Source: Faecalibacterium prausnitzii (GTDB lineage: Bacteria; Bacillota; Clostridia; Oscillospirales; Ruminococcaceae). Taken from it: 64,000 nucleotides of DNA. The stretch lies in contig NZ_PRLD01000011.1 in the NCBI RefSeq assembly GCF_003287405.1, positions 1-64,000 on the forward strand. Direction: 5' to 3'. The notes below the pieces were generated by a model. It saw nothing but the letters and a program-made list of their open reading frames with translations, did not search any database and was not told the origin of the DNA. Both the position numbers and the translations under genes were made by a program. Shown here one piece after another: positions 33,446-41,925 of this stretch. Position 1 is the first letter of the stretch; every line of letters begins with the position of its first letter.

Positions 33446-34387
33446 ATGAAAAAAGTCATTTCGGTCCGTTTTAAGGAAAACGGCAAAAGCTATTATTTTG
33501 ATCCCGGCGATGCTGCTATCCACACCGGGGAATACGTTATTGTGGAAACTGCCCGCGGCGTGGAGTGCGGCGAGGTGGTGCAGGGCGTGCGGGAGCTGGC
33601 GGATGCCGCCGTCCCCAAGGCGCTGAAGCCCATCACCCGCATGGCCGACAGCGTAGATATCCGCCGGATGCGCCAGAACCGCGAGGACGAAAAACGCGCC
33701 TTCCACACCTGTCAGGAGTGCATCGTCCGCCACGGGCTGGAGATGAAGCTGGTGGAGGCCGAGTACACGCTGGACCGCTCCAAGATCATGTTCTACTTCA
33801 CCGCCGACGGACGGGTGGACTTCCGGGAGCTGGTCAAGGATCTGGCAGGCATCTTCCACACCCGCATCGAGCTGCGCCAGATCGGCGTGCGCGACGAGAG
33901 CAAGATGATCGGCGGTCTGGGCATCTGCGGTCAGCCTTTCTGCTGCAGCCGCTTTTTAAAGGATTTCCAGCCCGTTTCCATCAAGATGGCAAAGGAGCAG
34001 GGACTTTCGCTGAACCCCACCAAGATCAGCGGTGCCTGCGGCCGTCTGATGTGCTGCCTTGCCTACGAGGAAAGCGCCTACGAGTACCTGAACAGCATCA
34101 TGCCCATGGTGGGCAGCACGGTGCGCACCCCGGACGGTCTGGGCACCGTGCTGGAGGTGAACCCGGTGTCCGGCTACCTGCGGGTGCGCTGCGGCACCGA
34201 GAGCCTTGCGCCCCGGTACTACAAGGTGGGCGTGTGCGAGTATGTGAGCGGCGGCAAGCGCCCGCCCCGCCGTCCCGACCCGGACGATGATTACTCCGGC
34301 GTGCGCAACCCCGCCCCGGTGGTGGCAAGCTCCGACGACGAAAAGCGCCCCGCCTGCCCCCGCCGCCGCGCAAGTGAAAAGGAATAA
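33446..34387 (+). CDS. ricT: PSP1-domain protein RicT (YaaT)
   Basis: A 313-residue protein. The PSP1 domain runs from the start to about 210, with cysteines in CGQPFCCSRFL and CGRLMCCLAYE that ligate Fe-S clusters in the B. subtilis Ric complex. That complex (RicA, RicF, RicT) promotes RNase Y-dependent mRNA maturation and affects sporulation and biofilm formation. The C-terminal tail is basic and proline-rich. ATG at 33446 is the family start. The partners ricA and ricF are not in this window. holB, a frequent neighbour, lies 7 kb away. Confidence 0.93.
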   Translation: MKKVISVRFKENGKSYYFDPGDAAIHTGEYVIVETARGVECGEVVQGVRELADAAVPKALKPITRMADSVDIRRMRQNREDEKRAFHTCQECIVRHGLEMKLVEAEYTLDRSKIMFYFTADGRVDFRELVKDLAGIFHTRIELRQIGVRDESKMIGGLGICGQPFCCSRFLKDFQPVSIKMAKEQGLSLNPTKISGACGRLMCCLAYEESAYEYLNSIMPMVGSTVRTPDGLGTVLEVNPVSGYLRVRCGTESLAPRYYKVGVCEYVSGGKRPPRRPDPDDDYSGVRNPAPVVASSDDEKRPACPRRRASEKE

Positions 34388-34443
34388 GCACCCATAGAGA
34401 GCGATTTTCCGGTAAGGGGCTGTTGTTGCACATGGTCAGCGGA

Positions 34444-34578
34444 CTCGCCCTCTCAGGCGCTAACGCGCCAGCTCTCCCAAAGGGAGAGCCTTTGGCAGTC
34501 CCCGCAGACTTCATCTCTTTGCCAAGGCCTCTCCCTTTGGGAGAGGTGGATTTGCGAAGCAAAGACGGAGAGGGCGAG
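34444..34578. repeat. Family A intergenic repeat, copy 5
   Basis: Same family, just after ricT. Termini are CTCGCCCTCTCAGG and GGAGAGGGCGAG. Confidence 0.87.
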
Positions 34579-34639
34579 CAAGCTAAAGTAAAAGTATCTG
34601 CAAATAAATGCTGACTTTCTGGATTTAGGAGCGAATATA

Positions 34640-34812
34640 AAAGGGACAAGCGTTAAGCTTTGAGATGAACATCCGGGCGGTTAGTATTATAAAACTAACT
34701 AGGCTTCGTGATTTTCGCTAAAAATCTCCGGCAATTTTGGCTATAAGTTAGGCCGTGCTTTTGTGCAACCCCACAAAATATTTTATTTTGTGGTTGTGGC
34801 AGCACGGTTAGT
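34640..34812. other. Structured AT-rich intergenic region of unknown role
   Basis: Strong potential stems: GTTAGT/ACTAAC (34680-34699), and CCGTGCT (34753-34759) with AGCACGG (34800-34806), which encloses CCACAAAATA and its complement. No open frame and no match to 6S, SRP, RNase P or tmRNA signatures that I know. It lies between the ricT-side repeat and the ferredoxin promoter. It could be a small RNA on either strand or a decayed insertion sequence end. Confidence 0.4.
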
Positions 34813-34813
34813 C

Positions 34814-34842
34814 TTGCCTTTTCCGGCCTGCTTTGTTAGAAT
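34814..34842 (+). promoter_or_regulatory. Promoter of the ferredoxin gene
   Basis: TTGCCT (34814-34819) and TAGAAT (34837-34842) at 17 bp, with TG in the extended -10 position. The leader carries a small stem CCGTGCC/GGCACGG (34879-34885 with 34913-34919) just before the GGAG site. Confidence 0.68.
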
Positions 34843-34940
34843 GCAGACAAGGATACAAATTCCGGGGGGCGTGCGTGGCCGTGCCAAGGTACGTTTCTTC
34901 ATACATTACATCGGCACGGGATAAAAAAGGAGAGTTTATT

Positions 34941-35111
34941 ATGGCACACAAGGTTTCTGACGCATGTGTTGGCTGCGGCGCTTGCGAGGGCGCTTGCCCG
35001 GTTGGCGCTATCACCATCGAGAACGGCGCTGCAGTTGTGAACGCTGATTCCTGCATCGATTGCGGTGCTTGCGAGGGTGCTTGCCCCACTGGTGCAATCG
35101 CTGCTGAATAA
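34941..35111 (+). CDS. 2[4Fe-4S] ferredoxin
   Basis: A 56-residue clostridial-type ferredoxin. Two motifs, CVGCGACEGACPVGA and CIDCGACEGACPTGA, give CxxCxxCxxxCP twice, ligating two cubane clusters. It carries low-potential electrons, for example from pyruvate:ferredoxin oxidoreductase (47341) to hydrogenase or Rnf/Bcd complexes. The codons are biased and it has its own strong promoter and terminator, indicating high expression. Confidence 0.96.
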   Translation: MAHKVSDACVGCGACEGACPVGAITIENGAAVVNADSCIDCGACEGACPTGAIAAE

Positions 35112-35137
35112 TCAGTAGTTTTTGCTGAAAACGCATC

Positions 35138-35176
35138 AAAAAGGACTGCTGCACATCTGTGCAGCAGTCCTTTTTT
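35138..35176 (+). terminator. Terminator of the ferredoxin gene
   Basis: A 16-bp stem AAAAGGACTGCTGCAC with its complement (35139-35154 with 35159-35174), four-base loop, ending in six T. Confidence 0.92.
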
Positions 35177-35206
35177 GTGGTATCATAAAGTAAATTCATG
35201 AAAAAC

Positions 35207-35303
35207 GCAGTTCGGCGCGTCCGCAGACGCGCCGAACTGCTGAATCAAAAACATTTTTCCGCCGCACATGGCCAAAGCACACGCGGTGGCCATTCCAAAT
35301 CGT
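35207..35303 (-). repeat. Family B intergenic repeat, copy 4 (truncated)
   Basis: A 15-bp perfect stem (35207-35221 with 35226-35240) around TGCG on the minus strand, followed by the family flank ending at GACGATTTGG (35294-35303). The other flank is missing or decayed. Confidence 0.72.
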
Positions 35304-35421
35304 CCGCGCCAAAAAAGAGGCACTGCGCAAAACACTGCGCAGCCGCCCCGCTTTTTGTTTCATGCACAAATTCCGCAGGAAAATACCCTGCATTTTTTGG
35401 AAGGGAAACGGCACACTGTCT

Positions 35422-36096
35422 ATGGAACATTCTACGGAAGTTTTGTATAATAGAACTATGGTCTACTGCGCCCCGGAGCACCGGTTCGGCTCGGATGCGC
35501 TGCTGCTGGCACGCTTCTGTGAGCCGAAACGCGGCCAGAAAGCCGCAGACCTGTGCTCCGGCTGCGGCATCGTGGCGCTGGAATGGCACGACCGGGGGCA
35601 CCGCGGCCCCTGCACCGCGCTGGAATTGCAGCCCGAGGGCAGTGCCCTGCTGGCGGCAGCGGTGGAAGAGCAGCAGCTTACCCACATCACCCCCGCCTGT
35701 GCCGACCTGCGCACATGGCGGCAGGACGAGGGTCAATTTGACGTGTGTGCGTGCAATCCCCCTTATTTTACCGAGGGGCCGCAGAGCAAAAACGCCGCCC
35801 ACGCCCTTGCCCGGCACGAAAACACCTGCGCTTTGGAGGATGTCTGTGCCTGCGGCTTCCGGCTTTTGAAGGACGGCGGGCGGCTGGCGCTGTGCCACCG
35901 CCCCGAGCGGCTGGCTGAGGTGCTTGCCGTGCTGCGCGCCCACCGGCTGGAACCCAAGCGGCTGGCCTTTGTGAAGAACGCCCCGGAAAACGCCCCGTGG
36001 CTGTTCCTTGTGGAAGCCCAGAAGAACCGTAAAACCGGCCTGCGGGTGGAGCCGGACGTGCTCATCCGCGCCGGTGCGGCGCTGTACGGACGATAA
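35422..36096 (+). CDS. TrmN6-like tRNA (adenine-N6)-methyltransferase (YabB family)
   Basis: A 224-residue class I SAM-dependent methyltransferase. It has FGSDALLLARF at the N-terminus, the SAM-binding motif ADLCSGCGIVAL and the N6-adenine signature NPPY (about 111-114). The family methylates A37 of tRNA1(Val). The start at 35422 keeps the family N-terminus; an ATG at 35458 lies close after a TATAAT box and would remove 12 residues. It heads a tight rightward run with rsmI, a phosphodiesterase and birA. Confidence 0.87.
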   Translation: MEHSTEVLYNRTMVYCAPEHRFGSDALLLARFCEPKRGQKAADLCSGCGIVALEWHDRGHRGPCTALELQPEGSALLAAAVEEQQLTHITPACADLRTWRQDEGQFDVCACNPPYFTEGPQSKNAAHALARHENTCALEDVCACGFRLLKDGGRLALCHRPERLAEVLAVLRAHRLEPKRLAFVKNAPENAPWLFLVEAQKNRKTGLRVEPDVLIRAGAALYGR

Positions 36097-36111
36097 ATTC
36101 AGGAGGTAATT

Positions 36112-36960
36112 ATGGCAGGAACTCTCTACATCGTGGCGACCCCCATCGGCAATCTGGAGGATATGCCGCCCCGGGTGGCTGCCACCTTTGGCGCGGCAGA
36201 CTTTATCGCCGCCGAGGACACCCGCGTGACCATGAAGCTGCTGAATTATCTGGGACTGAAAAAGCCCATGGTCAGCTACTACGAGCACGCTTTGCAGAAG
36301 GGCGAAGCCATTTTGCAGCGCATCGAGGCAGGGGAGAGCTGCGCCTTGTGCAGTGACGCCGGAATGCCCTGCGTGTCCGACCCGGGCGAGGTCATCGTGC
36401 GGGACGCGCTGGCGCGGGGCATCAAGGTGGTACCCATCCCGGCCGCTTCTGCCTGCGTTACGGCGCTGGCGGTCTCCGGGCAGGACACCTCCCGCTGGGT
36501 GTTCGAGGGCTTTCTGCCGGTGAACCGCAAGCAGAAAAAGGAGCGTCTGGCCGAGCTTTTGCAGGAAAAGCGCACGGTCATCTTTTACGAAGCGCCCCAC
36601 AAGCTGCGCACCACGCTGGACGATCTGACCGCCGCCTTTGGCGCAGAGCGCAGCATTACCCTGTGCCGGGAGCTGACCAAGCTCCACGAGGAGATCTGGA
36701 AAACCACCTTGGGCGAAGCCGTGGAGCACTACCGCGCCGCCGAGCCCCGGGGCGAGTATGTGCTGGTGATGGCGGGTGCGCCCGCCGGTGCCGCCGAGGA
36801 AGAGGAGCTGACCCTGGAGCAGGCGGCGCAGCGTGCTTTTGCGCTGACCAGCGAGGGCTTCAGCGCTTCTGCCGCCGCCAAGGCTGCTGCACAGGGCACA
36901 GCCTATTCCAAGAGCGAAGTGTACAAGCAGCTGCTGCTGTTGCAGCAGGCTGCCGAATGA
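36112..36960 (+). CDS. rsmI: 16S rRNA (cytidine1402-2'-O)-methyltransferase
   Basis: A 282-residue tetrapyrrole-methylase-fold enzyme. It shows YIVATPIGNLEDM at the start, IAAEDTRVT, and SDAGMPCVSDPG, the three RsmI signatures. It methylates the ribose of C1402 in the decoding centre. AGGAGG stands six bases before the ATG, 15 bp after the preceding gene. Length agrees with the family. Confidence 0.96.
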   Translation: MAGTLYIVATPIGNLEDMPPRVAATFGAADFIAAEDTRVTMKLLNYLGLKKPMVSYYEHALQKGEAILQRIEAGESCALCSDAGMPCVSDPGEVIVRDALARGIKVVPIPAASACVTALAVSGQDTSRWVFEGFLPVNRKQKKERLAELLQEKRTVIFYEAPHKLRTTLDDLTAAFGAERSITLCRELTKLHEEIWKTTLGEAVEHYRAAEPRGEYVLVMAGAPAGAAEEEELTLEQAAQRAFALTSEGFSASAAAKAAAQGTAYSKSEVYKQLLLLQQAAE

Positions 36961-36982
36961 GTATAGAGGAGGATATCTTTCC

Positions 36983-37474
36983 GTGACAAAACTACTGGTC
37001 CTGAGCGACAGCCACGGCGCGCGTGACGCCATTAAGCGCATTTTGAGCAAAGAGCAGAACAACGTGGATGCCGTGATCTTTTTGGGGGACGGTCTGCGGG
37101 ATCTGGAACAGGCGCTGGCCTTTTTCCCCCATCTGCGGGTATATTCCGTGGCCGGCAACTGCGATTTTGGTGCACTGGAGCCGCTGGACGGCTTGGCAGG
37201 CTTCGATCAGACGGTGGTTTTCTATACACATGGCCATATGTACGGTGTAAAATACGATCTGGATACGTTGGCAGACGCTGCCGCCGCCCGGGGCGCAGAG
37301 GTGGCGCTGTTCGGCCACTCCCACATCCCCCACGCAGAGCAGCGGGGCAATGTATTTTTGTTCAACCCCGGCTCCTGCGGGCGCTGCTACACCGGCCCGG
37401 ACACCTACGGTCTGCTGACGCTGGAAAACGGCGCAGTGACCGCCTATGAGCACAAAGAGGTACCCAAGCAATGA
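36983..37474 (+). CDS. YfcE/MJ0936-type phosphodiesterase
   Basis: A 163-residue calcineurin-like metallophosphoesterase. The start is GTG at 36983 after GGAGGA. Metal-binding motifs are in order: LSDSHG, FLGDG, GNCD, YTHGH and FGHSH. The substrate of cellular members is unknown. The gene overlaps birA by four bases (ATGA). Confidence 0.9.
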   Translation: MTKLLVLSDSHGARDAIKRILSKEQNNVDAVIFLGDGLRDLEQALAFFPHLRVYSVAGNCDFGALEPLDGLAGFDQTVVFYTHGHMYGVKYDLDTLADAAAARGAEVALFGHSHIPHAEQRGNVFLFNPGSCGRCYTGPDTYGLLTLENGAVTAYEHKEVPKQ

Positions 37475-38238
37475 GCATCAACGAGGTGCGCTATCTGCCG
37501 GAATGCGGCAGCACCAACGCCTATGTAAAGGAACATTTTGAAGAGTTCGGCCCGGTGGCGGCGGTGTATACCCAAAACCAGACCGCCGGGCGCGGGCGGC
37601 TTGGCCGCAGCTGGGTAAACGCCGAGGGCAAGGCGCTGTACTACACGGTGGCCATCAAGGAGCCGCTGGCGCAGCCCGCCACCCTGCCGCTGCTGGCAAG
37701 CCTTGCGGTGCGCCGCCAGCTGCAGCTGCGCTATGGCGTGGACTGCCAGATCAAGTGGCCCAACGACCTTTTGCTGAACGGTAAAAAGATCGTGGGCATC
37801 CTGTGCGAGAGCGTGAGCTACGGCTACCAGCAGCAGGGGCGCGGCATTTTGTGCGGCATTGGCATCAACCTTGCCCAGCCCCAGAGCTATTTTGACGCCG
37901 CCGACCTGCCCCACGGCACCTCGCTGGCACTGCAGGGCGCAGCGGTGGATCTTGCCACCGACCCCGCATGGCTGGCGGAGGGGCTGACAGATTTCGGCTT
38001 TGACCGCAATCTGTACACCTTTGCCCGGGACGGCTTTGCGCCCTTCCGGGAGGAGTACAAAGCCGCCTGCATCAATCTGGGCCGCCGGGTCACCTTTGAC
38101 CTGCCGGACGGCAGTCAGGGCGCAGGCGAAGCCGTGGATGTGGACGCCGAAGGGCGTTTAGTGGTGCGCACCGATGCCGGGGAACAGCACGTTTTCACCG
38201 GGGAAGTGTCGGTGCACGGCATCTACGGAGCAGTATAA
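37471..38238 (+). CDS. birA: Biotin-[acetyl-CoA-carboxylase] ligase
   Basis: A 255-residue biotin protein ligase. GRGRLGRSW near residue 37 is the biotinoyl-AMP loop, KWPNDLLLNGKK lies near 90, and the C-terminal SH3-like cap spans about 205-255. There is no N-terminal helix-turn-helix, so it is the monofunctional type and does not regulate biotin genes. It biotinylates carboxylase carrier domains. Confidence 0.94.
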   Translation: MSINEVRYLPECGSTNAYVKEHFEEFGPVAAVYTQNQTAGRGRLGRSWVNAEGKALYYTVAIKEPLAQPATLPLLASLAVRRQLQLRYGVDCQIKWPNDLLLNGKKIVGILCESVSYGYQQQGRGILCGIGINLAQPQSYFDAADLPHGTSLALQGAAVDLATDPAWLAEGLTDFGFDRNLYTFARDGFAPFREEYKAACINLGRRVTFDLPDGSQGAGEAVDVDAEGRLVVRTDAGEQHVFTGEVSVHGIYGAV

Positions 38239-38244
38239 AGGATA

Positions 38245-38279
38245 AAAGCGCCTGTCCGGCTTCGCCGGACAGGCGCTTT
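38245..38279. terminator. Bidirectional terminator between birA and dacA
   Basis: A 16-bp perfect stem (38245-38260 with 38264-38279), with A- and T-ends, between convergent genes. Confidence 0.87.
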
Positions 38280-38286
38280 ACGCTTC

Positions 38287-39579
38287 CTATCTTCTCCGTT
38301 TCATCTGGCGGCGGCGCTGGTTGAGGGTCAGCCCGCCGCCGCAGCGCAGGGTGACAAAGCCCAGTGCGCACAAAATCAAAATCAGAGCGCAGAGCAGCAG
38401 CAGGGTGGCTTTGATATCGGTGCGGAAGTCCGACACATACTCCCGGTGGGTCACAAGGTCTACCTGTCCCACCTCGTAGCCGTCCAGATAGACGGTAGCG
38501 GTGCCCAGCTTCTGACCTTCCTTGACGGTAGCGGAGACGCGCTCGGGCAGGTCGAAGGAATAGCTTACCTTATCATCGCTGTGGCCGTAGCCGCTGACCG
38601 GCGCGGCGGCGTACAGCTCCACCACCGGCTCGGTGCGGCACTTGTTCAGGTCTACGGTGGTCAGCACGGTCTTGGTATCCACCAGCGGACGGTCGGCAAA
38701 GCTGGCAAACGCCCAGTCGAACAGGTCGTCGCACTCGGTAAACAGGTGCTCCAGCGTGTCGCAGCCAAGGATCACCAGCCCGTAGCTGTGGCCGTCCTGC
38801 TGGGCAAAGGCCACGATACAGCGGCCTGCCAGCGTGGTAAAGCCGCCCTTGACCCACTGGACATACTCCCGGTAGTTTGAGCTTTCGCTGTTCATCAGGC
38901 TGTTGGAGCTGCTGATGGTACGCTCTTCCTTGCGCAGATTGGTGGCAGGCATCACATAGCTGGCAGTGCCCGCCACCTGTGCAAAGGTCTGGTTCTCCGC
39001 GCAGGCGGCGGCGATCTTTGCCAGATCCTGCGCGGTGGACACGTTGCCGTAGTCAAACAGGCCGTGGGCACAGGTAAAGTTCGTGCCGGTGCAGCCCAGT
39101 TCTGCCGCCTTGGCGTTCATCTGCTGCACAAAGCCCACCACGCTGCCCCCCACGTCCCACGCGATGACGCTGGCGGCGTCGTTGGCGCTGACGATGAGCA
39201 TGGCGTTCAGCAGGTCGATGCGGCGCACGGTCTCGCCGATGCGCAGCCCTATGGTGGTGCCGTTGGCGTTCTGGATATCCTTGAACTCCTGCGTCAGGTC
39301 GGTGGGCACGGTCACTTCACCGTTCAGGTCCTTGCCGCTTTCCACCAGCAGCAGGGCGGTCATCAGCTTGGTCAGGCTTGCCACATATTTCTGCTGGTCG
39401 GCGTTCTGACTCAGGATGGTCTTGCCGGTGTCCGCGTTGAACAGATACACCGACTCGGTCTCGGTAGCGGTCTGGACGGGCATGGGGTATGCCGCAAACC
39501 CCGGCAGCGCTGCCGAAAGAGCCACTGCCAATGTGAGCACCAGCGCCGCCAGCCGGCGGCAGAACGTGTTATGAAGCAT
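38287..39579 (-). CDS. dacA: D-alanyl-D-alanine carboxypeptidase (PBP5/DacA family)
   Basis: A 430-residue exported enzyme that trims the terminal D-Ala from peptidoglycan pentapeptides. The signal peptide ends at about 30 (AALPGFAAYP). The active site has SLTK (Ser68-Lys71) and SAN (131-133). The third motif is KGG (244-246) instead of the usual KTG, which is atypical. A beta-rich C-terminal domain and a final membrane helix (about 395-415) with a very basic tail follow. The start at 39579 matches the signal peptide and has an AAGGGGG site. Confidence 0.92.
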   Translation of the reverse strand: MLHNTFCRRLAALVLTLAVALSAALPGFAAYPMPVQTATETESVYLFNADTGKTILSQNADQQKYVASLTKLMTALLLVESGKDLNGEVTVPTDLTQEFKDIQNANGTTIGLRIGETVRRIDLLNAMLIVSANDAASVIAWDVGGSVVGFVQQMNAKAAELGCTGTNFTCAHGLFDYGNVSTAQDLAKIAAACAENQTFAQVAGTASYVMPATNLRKEERTISSSNSLMNSESSNYREYVQWVKGGFTTLAGRCIVAFAQQDGHSYGLVILGCDTLEHLFTECDDLFDWAFASFADRPLVDTKTVLTTVDLNKCRTEPVVELYAAAPVSGYGHSDDKVSYSFDLPERVSATVKEGQKLGTATVYLDGYEVGQVDLVTHREYVSDFRTDIKATLLLLCALILILCALGFVTLRCGGGLTLNQRRRQMKRRR

Positions 39580-39686
39580 GAGCGTACCCCCTTGAATCCC
39601 GCTCCGGCAAAACCGGCGCGCACATTTTTGTTCCTTACTTATAAGAATACCATAAAAGAACCAAAAGAGAAAGGTGGTTTTTAACA

Positions 39687-40205
39687 ATGTTCTTATCCTT
39701 TTGTGGAAAAACGCCCCGCGATGAGGGCGCAGCTTTTGTAGCTCCCAGCGCCACCGTGCAGGGGGATGTGGTTTTAAAGCCCGGCTCTACCGTCTGGTAC
39801 GGCGCGGTGCTGCGCGGCGATGACGGCACGCTGACCATCGGCAAAAACAGCAACGTGCAGGACAACGCGGTGCTGCACTGCGACATTGGCGGCTGCGTGA
39901 CCCTTGGCGAAAACGTCACGGTAGGGCACTGCGCACTGGTGCACGGCTGCACCGTAGGGGACGGCAGTCTGATCGGGATGCACGCCACATTGCTGAACCA
40001 CTGCGTGGTGGGCAAAAACTGCATCATCGGGGCAGGGGCGCTTGTGCCGGAGGGCATGGTCATCCCGGACAATTCGGTGGCGGTGGGCGTGCCCGCCCGG
40101 GTCATCAAGCAGGTGAGCGCGGCGCAGGTGGAAGCCAACCTGCACAATGCTGCCCATTATGTGGAGCACGGCAGACTGCACGCGGAGCAGATGAAAAACG
40201 GGTGA
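39687..40205 (+). CDS. Gamma-carbonic anhydrase-like hexapeptide-repeat protein
   Basis: A 172-residue left-handed beta-helix protein with repeated V-x-G-D and I-G-x-N turns. Three His residues that bind zinc in gamma carbonic anhydrases are present in VLHCD and VGHCALVHGC. PaaY/CaiE-type proteins share this fold, so activity is uncertain. It is transcribed divergently from dacA. Confidence 0.86.
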   Translation: MFLSFCGKTPRDEGAAFVAPSATVQGDVVLKPGSTVWYGAVLRGDDGTLTIGKNSNVQDNAVLHCDIGGCVTLGENVTVGHCALVHGCTVGDGSLIGMHATLLNHCVVGKNCIIGAGALVPEGMVIPDNSVAVGVPARVIKQVSAAQVEANLHNAAHYVEHGRLHAEQMKNG

Positions 40206-40233
40206 GAGTGCGGCGCTGCGCGGGGGAATCAAC

Positions 40234-40372
40234 CTCGCCCTCTCAGGCGCTTTCGCGCCAGCTCTCCCAAAGGGAGAGCCCTTGGCAGTCCACACAAGCT
40301 TCATCTCTTTGCCAAGGCCTCTCCCTTTGGGAGAGGTGGATGCGAACGCAGTGAGCAGACGGAGAGGGCGAG
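40234..40372. repeat. Family A intergenic repeat, copy 6
   Basis: Same family, after the carbonic anhydrase-like gene. Confidence 0.87.
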
Positions 40373-40481
40373 CACGCTGCCCATCAGAACACGCGCGACT
40401 TCTCAAACGTTTCATTTTGTATTTTTTTCGCAGTGCGGTACAAAGTTTCAGGAACTTTTTTGATTTTTCACAAAAATGTAA

Positions 40482-40646
40482 TGACTTTTTTCGTAAAATC
40501 GGGTATACTGTATCTTGCAGGGACAGTGGGGCCGCAACCACTTCCCCGCACATGATTCCTCCTCACACCAAAGCAATACCCCAAACAAGAACCCCCTCCG
40601 GTGTACCGCAAGCGCCGGAGGGGGTTCTTGTTGTTTCGTTATTTTT
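40482..40646 (+). ncRNA. Small RNA copy 1 with promoter, anti-SD loop and terminator
   Basis: Promoter TGACTT (40482-40487) and TATACT (40504-40509), 16 bp apart, predict a transcript from about 40516. The 5' region can fold AGTGG...CCACT around GGGGCCGCAACC. An unpaired stretch ATTCCTCCTCACACC (40555-40569) is complementary to Shine-Dalgarno sequences. A 17-bp perfect terminator stem (40585-40601 with 40615-40631) and a T-rich tail follow. The same body recurs at 45803-45923 on the other strand with a different but equally complementary stem. That compensatory change is the main evidence that this is an RNA. Confidence 0.65.
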
Positions 40647-41612
40647 TCAAAGGGTACGCAGCTTTGCCGCAAACACCGAGAGCACCACTTTGGGGTTCAC
40701 CTGTGCGCCCAGCCGCTGCAAGGCGGCATCTGCCAGACGCACCGCCTGCCGCGCCTGTGTGCCCTGCACCGGGGCGCGGGGACTGCTGCGCAGACCAGCT
40801 GCTGCCACGGCGCGAAAATCGGTCAGCAGGGCGGCTGCGGCGGCTTTATCCTTTTCGTAAGCGGCAAGCAGCACGGCGGCGGTGTAGCTGTCCCGGGCGG
40901 CGGCAGCGCGGGCAAGTTCCAGCGCCTTTTCTACCTGTGCGGCGCGGGCTTCGTCCCGGGCGACCGCCAGCACCGTGCCGATATGACCATCGAACAGCTC
41001 ACTGTACAGTGCGGCTGTTTTTTTATCCACCCCCTGCGCCGCGCAGTAGCGGGTGCAGTCGGCGGGGGACACCGGTGCCACCGCAAAGCTGACGCAGCGG
41101 CTGCGGATGGTGGGCAGCACGCTGGCCAGCGAATCCGCCGTGAGCAGGAACAGCACCCCCTCCGGCGGCTCTTCCATGACCTTGAGCAGGGCGTTGGCGG
41201 ATTCCTCGTTCATCCGCTCCACATGGTACAAAAGCACCGCGCGCCCCTCGGCGGAAAGGCTGGTGTTGAAAATTTCGCTGCGCATGGCGGTGACCTGACC
41301 GACCAGATACTTCCCGCCGCTGCCCATACCGGACACCGAGATGGCTTCCCGCACGATGCCGGTCTCCACCGTGCCGCTGTCGCGCTTACCGGCCTTTGCC
41401 ACGGCGCGGCAGCACTCGCCGCGCAAAAGGGCTTCGGCGGCGGCACCGCCTGCCGGGTAGAGGTAGTCGGCGGCGATGCAGCGGGCGGCAAAGCCGGTGC
41501 CAAGACCGGCTTCGCCCACCAGCAGCACACTATGGGTCAGCCGGCGGGTGGCCAGCATCTGCTGCACGCTGGTTTTCAGTTCTGCGTTGCCTTCCATGCG
41601 GTCCAGCATCAT
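40647..41612 (-). CDS. holB: DNA polymerase III delta' subunit-like protein
   Basis: A 321-residue AAA+ clamp-loader component. It keeps a degenerate Walker A (GEAGLGTG), a sensor region NALLKVMEEPPEGVLFLL and the SRC motif (TIRSRC), all typical of delta prime, which does not hydrolyse ATP itself. The C-terminal half is helical and Ala-rich. AGGAG precedes the ATG. The stop lies next to the small-RNA terminator. Confidence 0.88.
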   Translation of the reverse strand: MMLDRMEGNAELKTSVQQMLATRRLTHSVLLVGEAGLGTGFAARCIAADYLYPAGGAAAEALLRGECCRAVAKAGKRDSGTVETGIVREAISVSGMGSGGKYLVGQVTAMRSEIFNTSLSAEGRAVLLYHVERMNEESANALLKVMEEPPEGVLFLLTADSLASVLPTIRSRCVSFAVAPVSPADCTRYCAAQGVDKKTAALYSELFDGHIGTVLAVARDEARAAQVEKALELARAAAARDSYTAAVLLAAYEKDKAAAAALLTDFRAVAAAGLRSSPRAPVQGTQARQAVRLADAALQRLGAQVNPKVVLSVFAAKLRTL

Positions 41613-41641
41613 GATGGGGGTACTCCTTTTGTGAGACGTAA

Positions 41642-41868
41642 GACGATTTAAAATGGCTTCCGCTGCGCTCTAGCCATGTTCAGCGGAAAGATTATTTTAT
41701 ATTTCGCAATTCTGGAAAATCTGCGGAGCTTGTCGGGGCAAAGCCCCTCCATCTGCTAACGCAGACCGCTCTGCCGCTTAAAAGCCCCACTGGGGCTTTC
41801 ATTGCTACGCAAACGCGGATTTTCCAGAATTGCCTTTTCACGGGTAGGGTCGTGGAGGAAAACGGCAG
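41642..41868 (+). repeat. Family B intergenic repeat, copy 5, interrupted by another palindrome
   Basis: Both flanks are intact. The 16-bp stem (41706-41721 with 41818-41833) is perfect, but 92 bp (41726-41817) are inserted directly after the TGCG loop. The insert has its own inverted repeats (GGGGCAAAGCCCC; AGCCCCACTGGGGCT), so it is probably a nested element. Confidence 0.75.
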
Positions 41869-41925
41869 CTGCCGCGCTTGTTTCCTGCGGAAACAGCCGC
41901 GCAGTGGGCAGCTGGCTCGCCCTCT

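Noticed and set aside
34640-34812. 6S, SRP or RNase P RNA
   Set aside because: None of the conserved core sequences of these RNAs was found.
40448-40672. Short peptide genes inside the small-RNA loci (shared WCEEESC-like translations)
   Set aside because: The two loci share DNA but the frames shift relative to the conserved GGGAAGTGG segment, and the variable stem would scramble the protein. Conservation fits RNA better.
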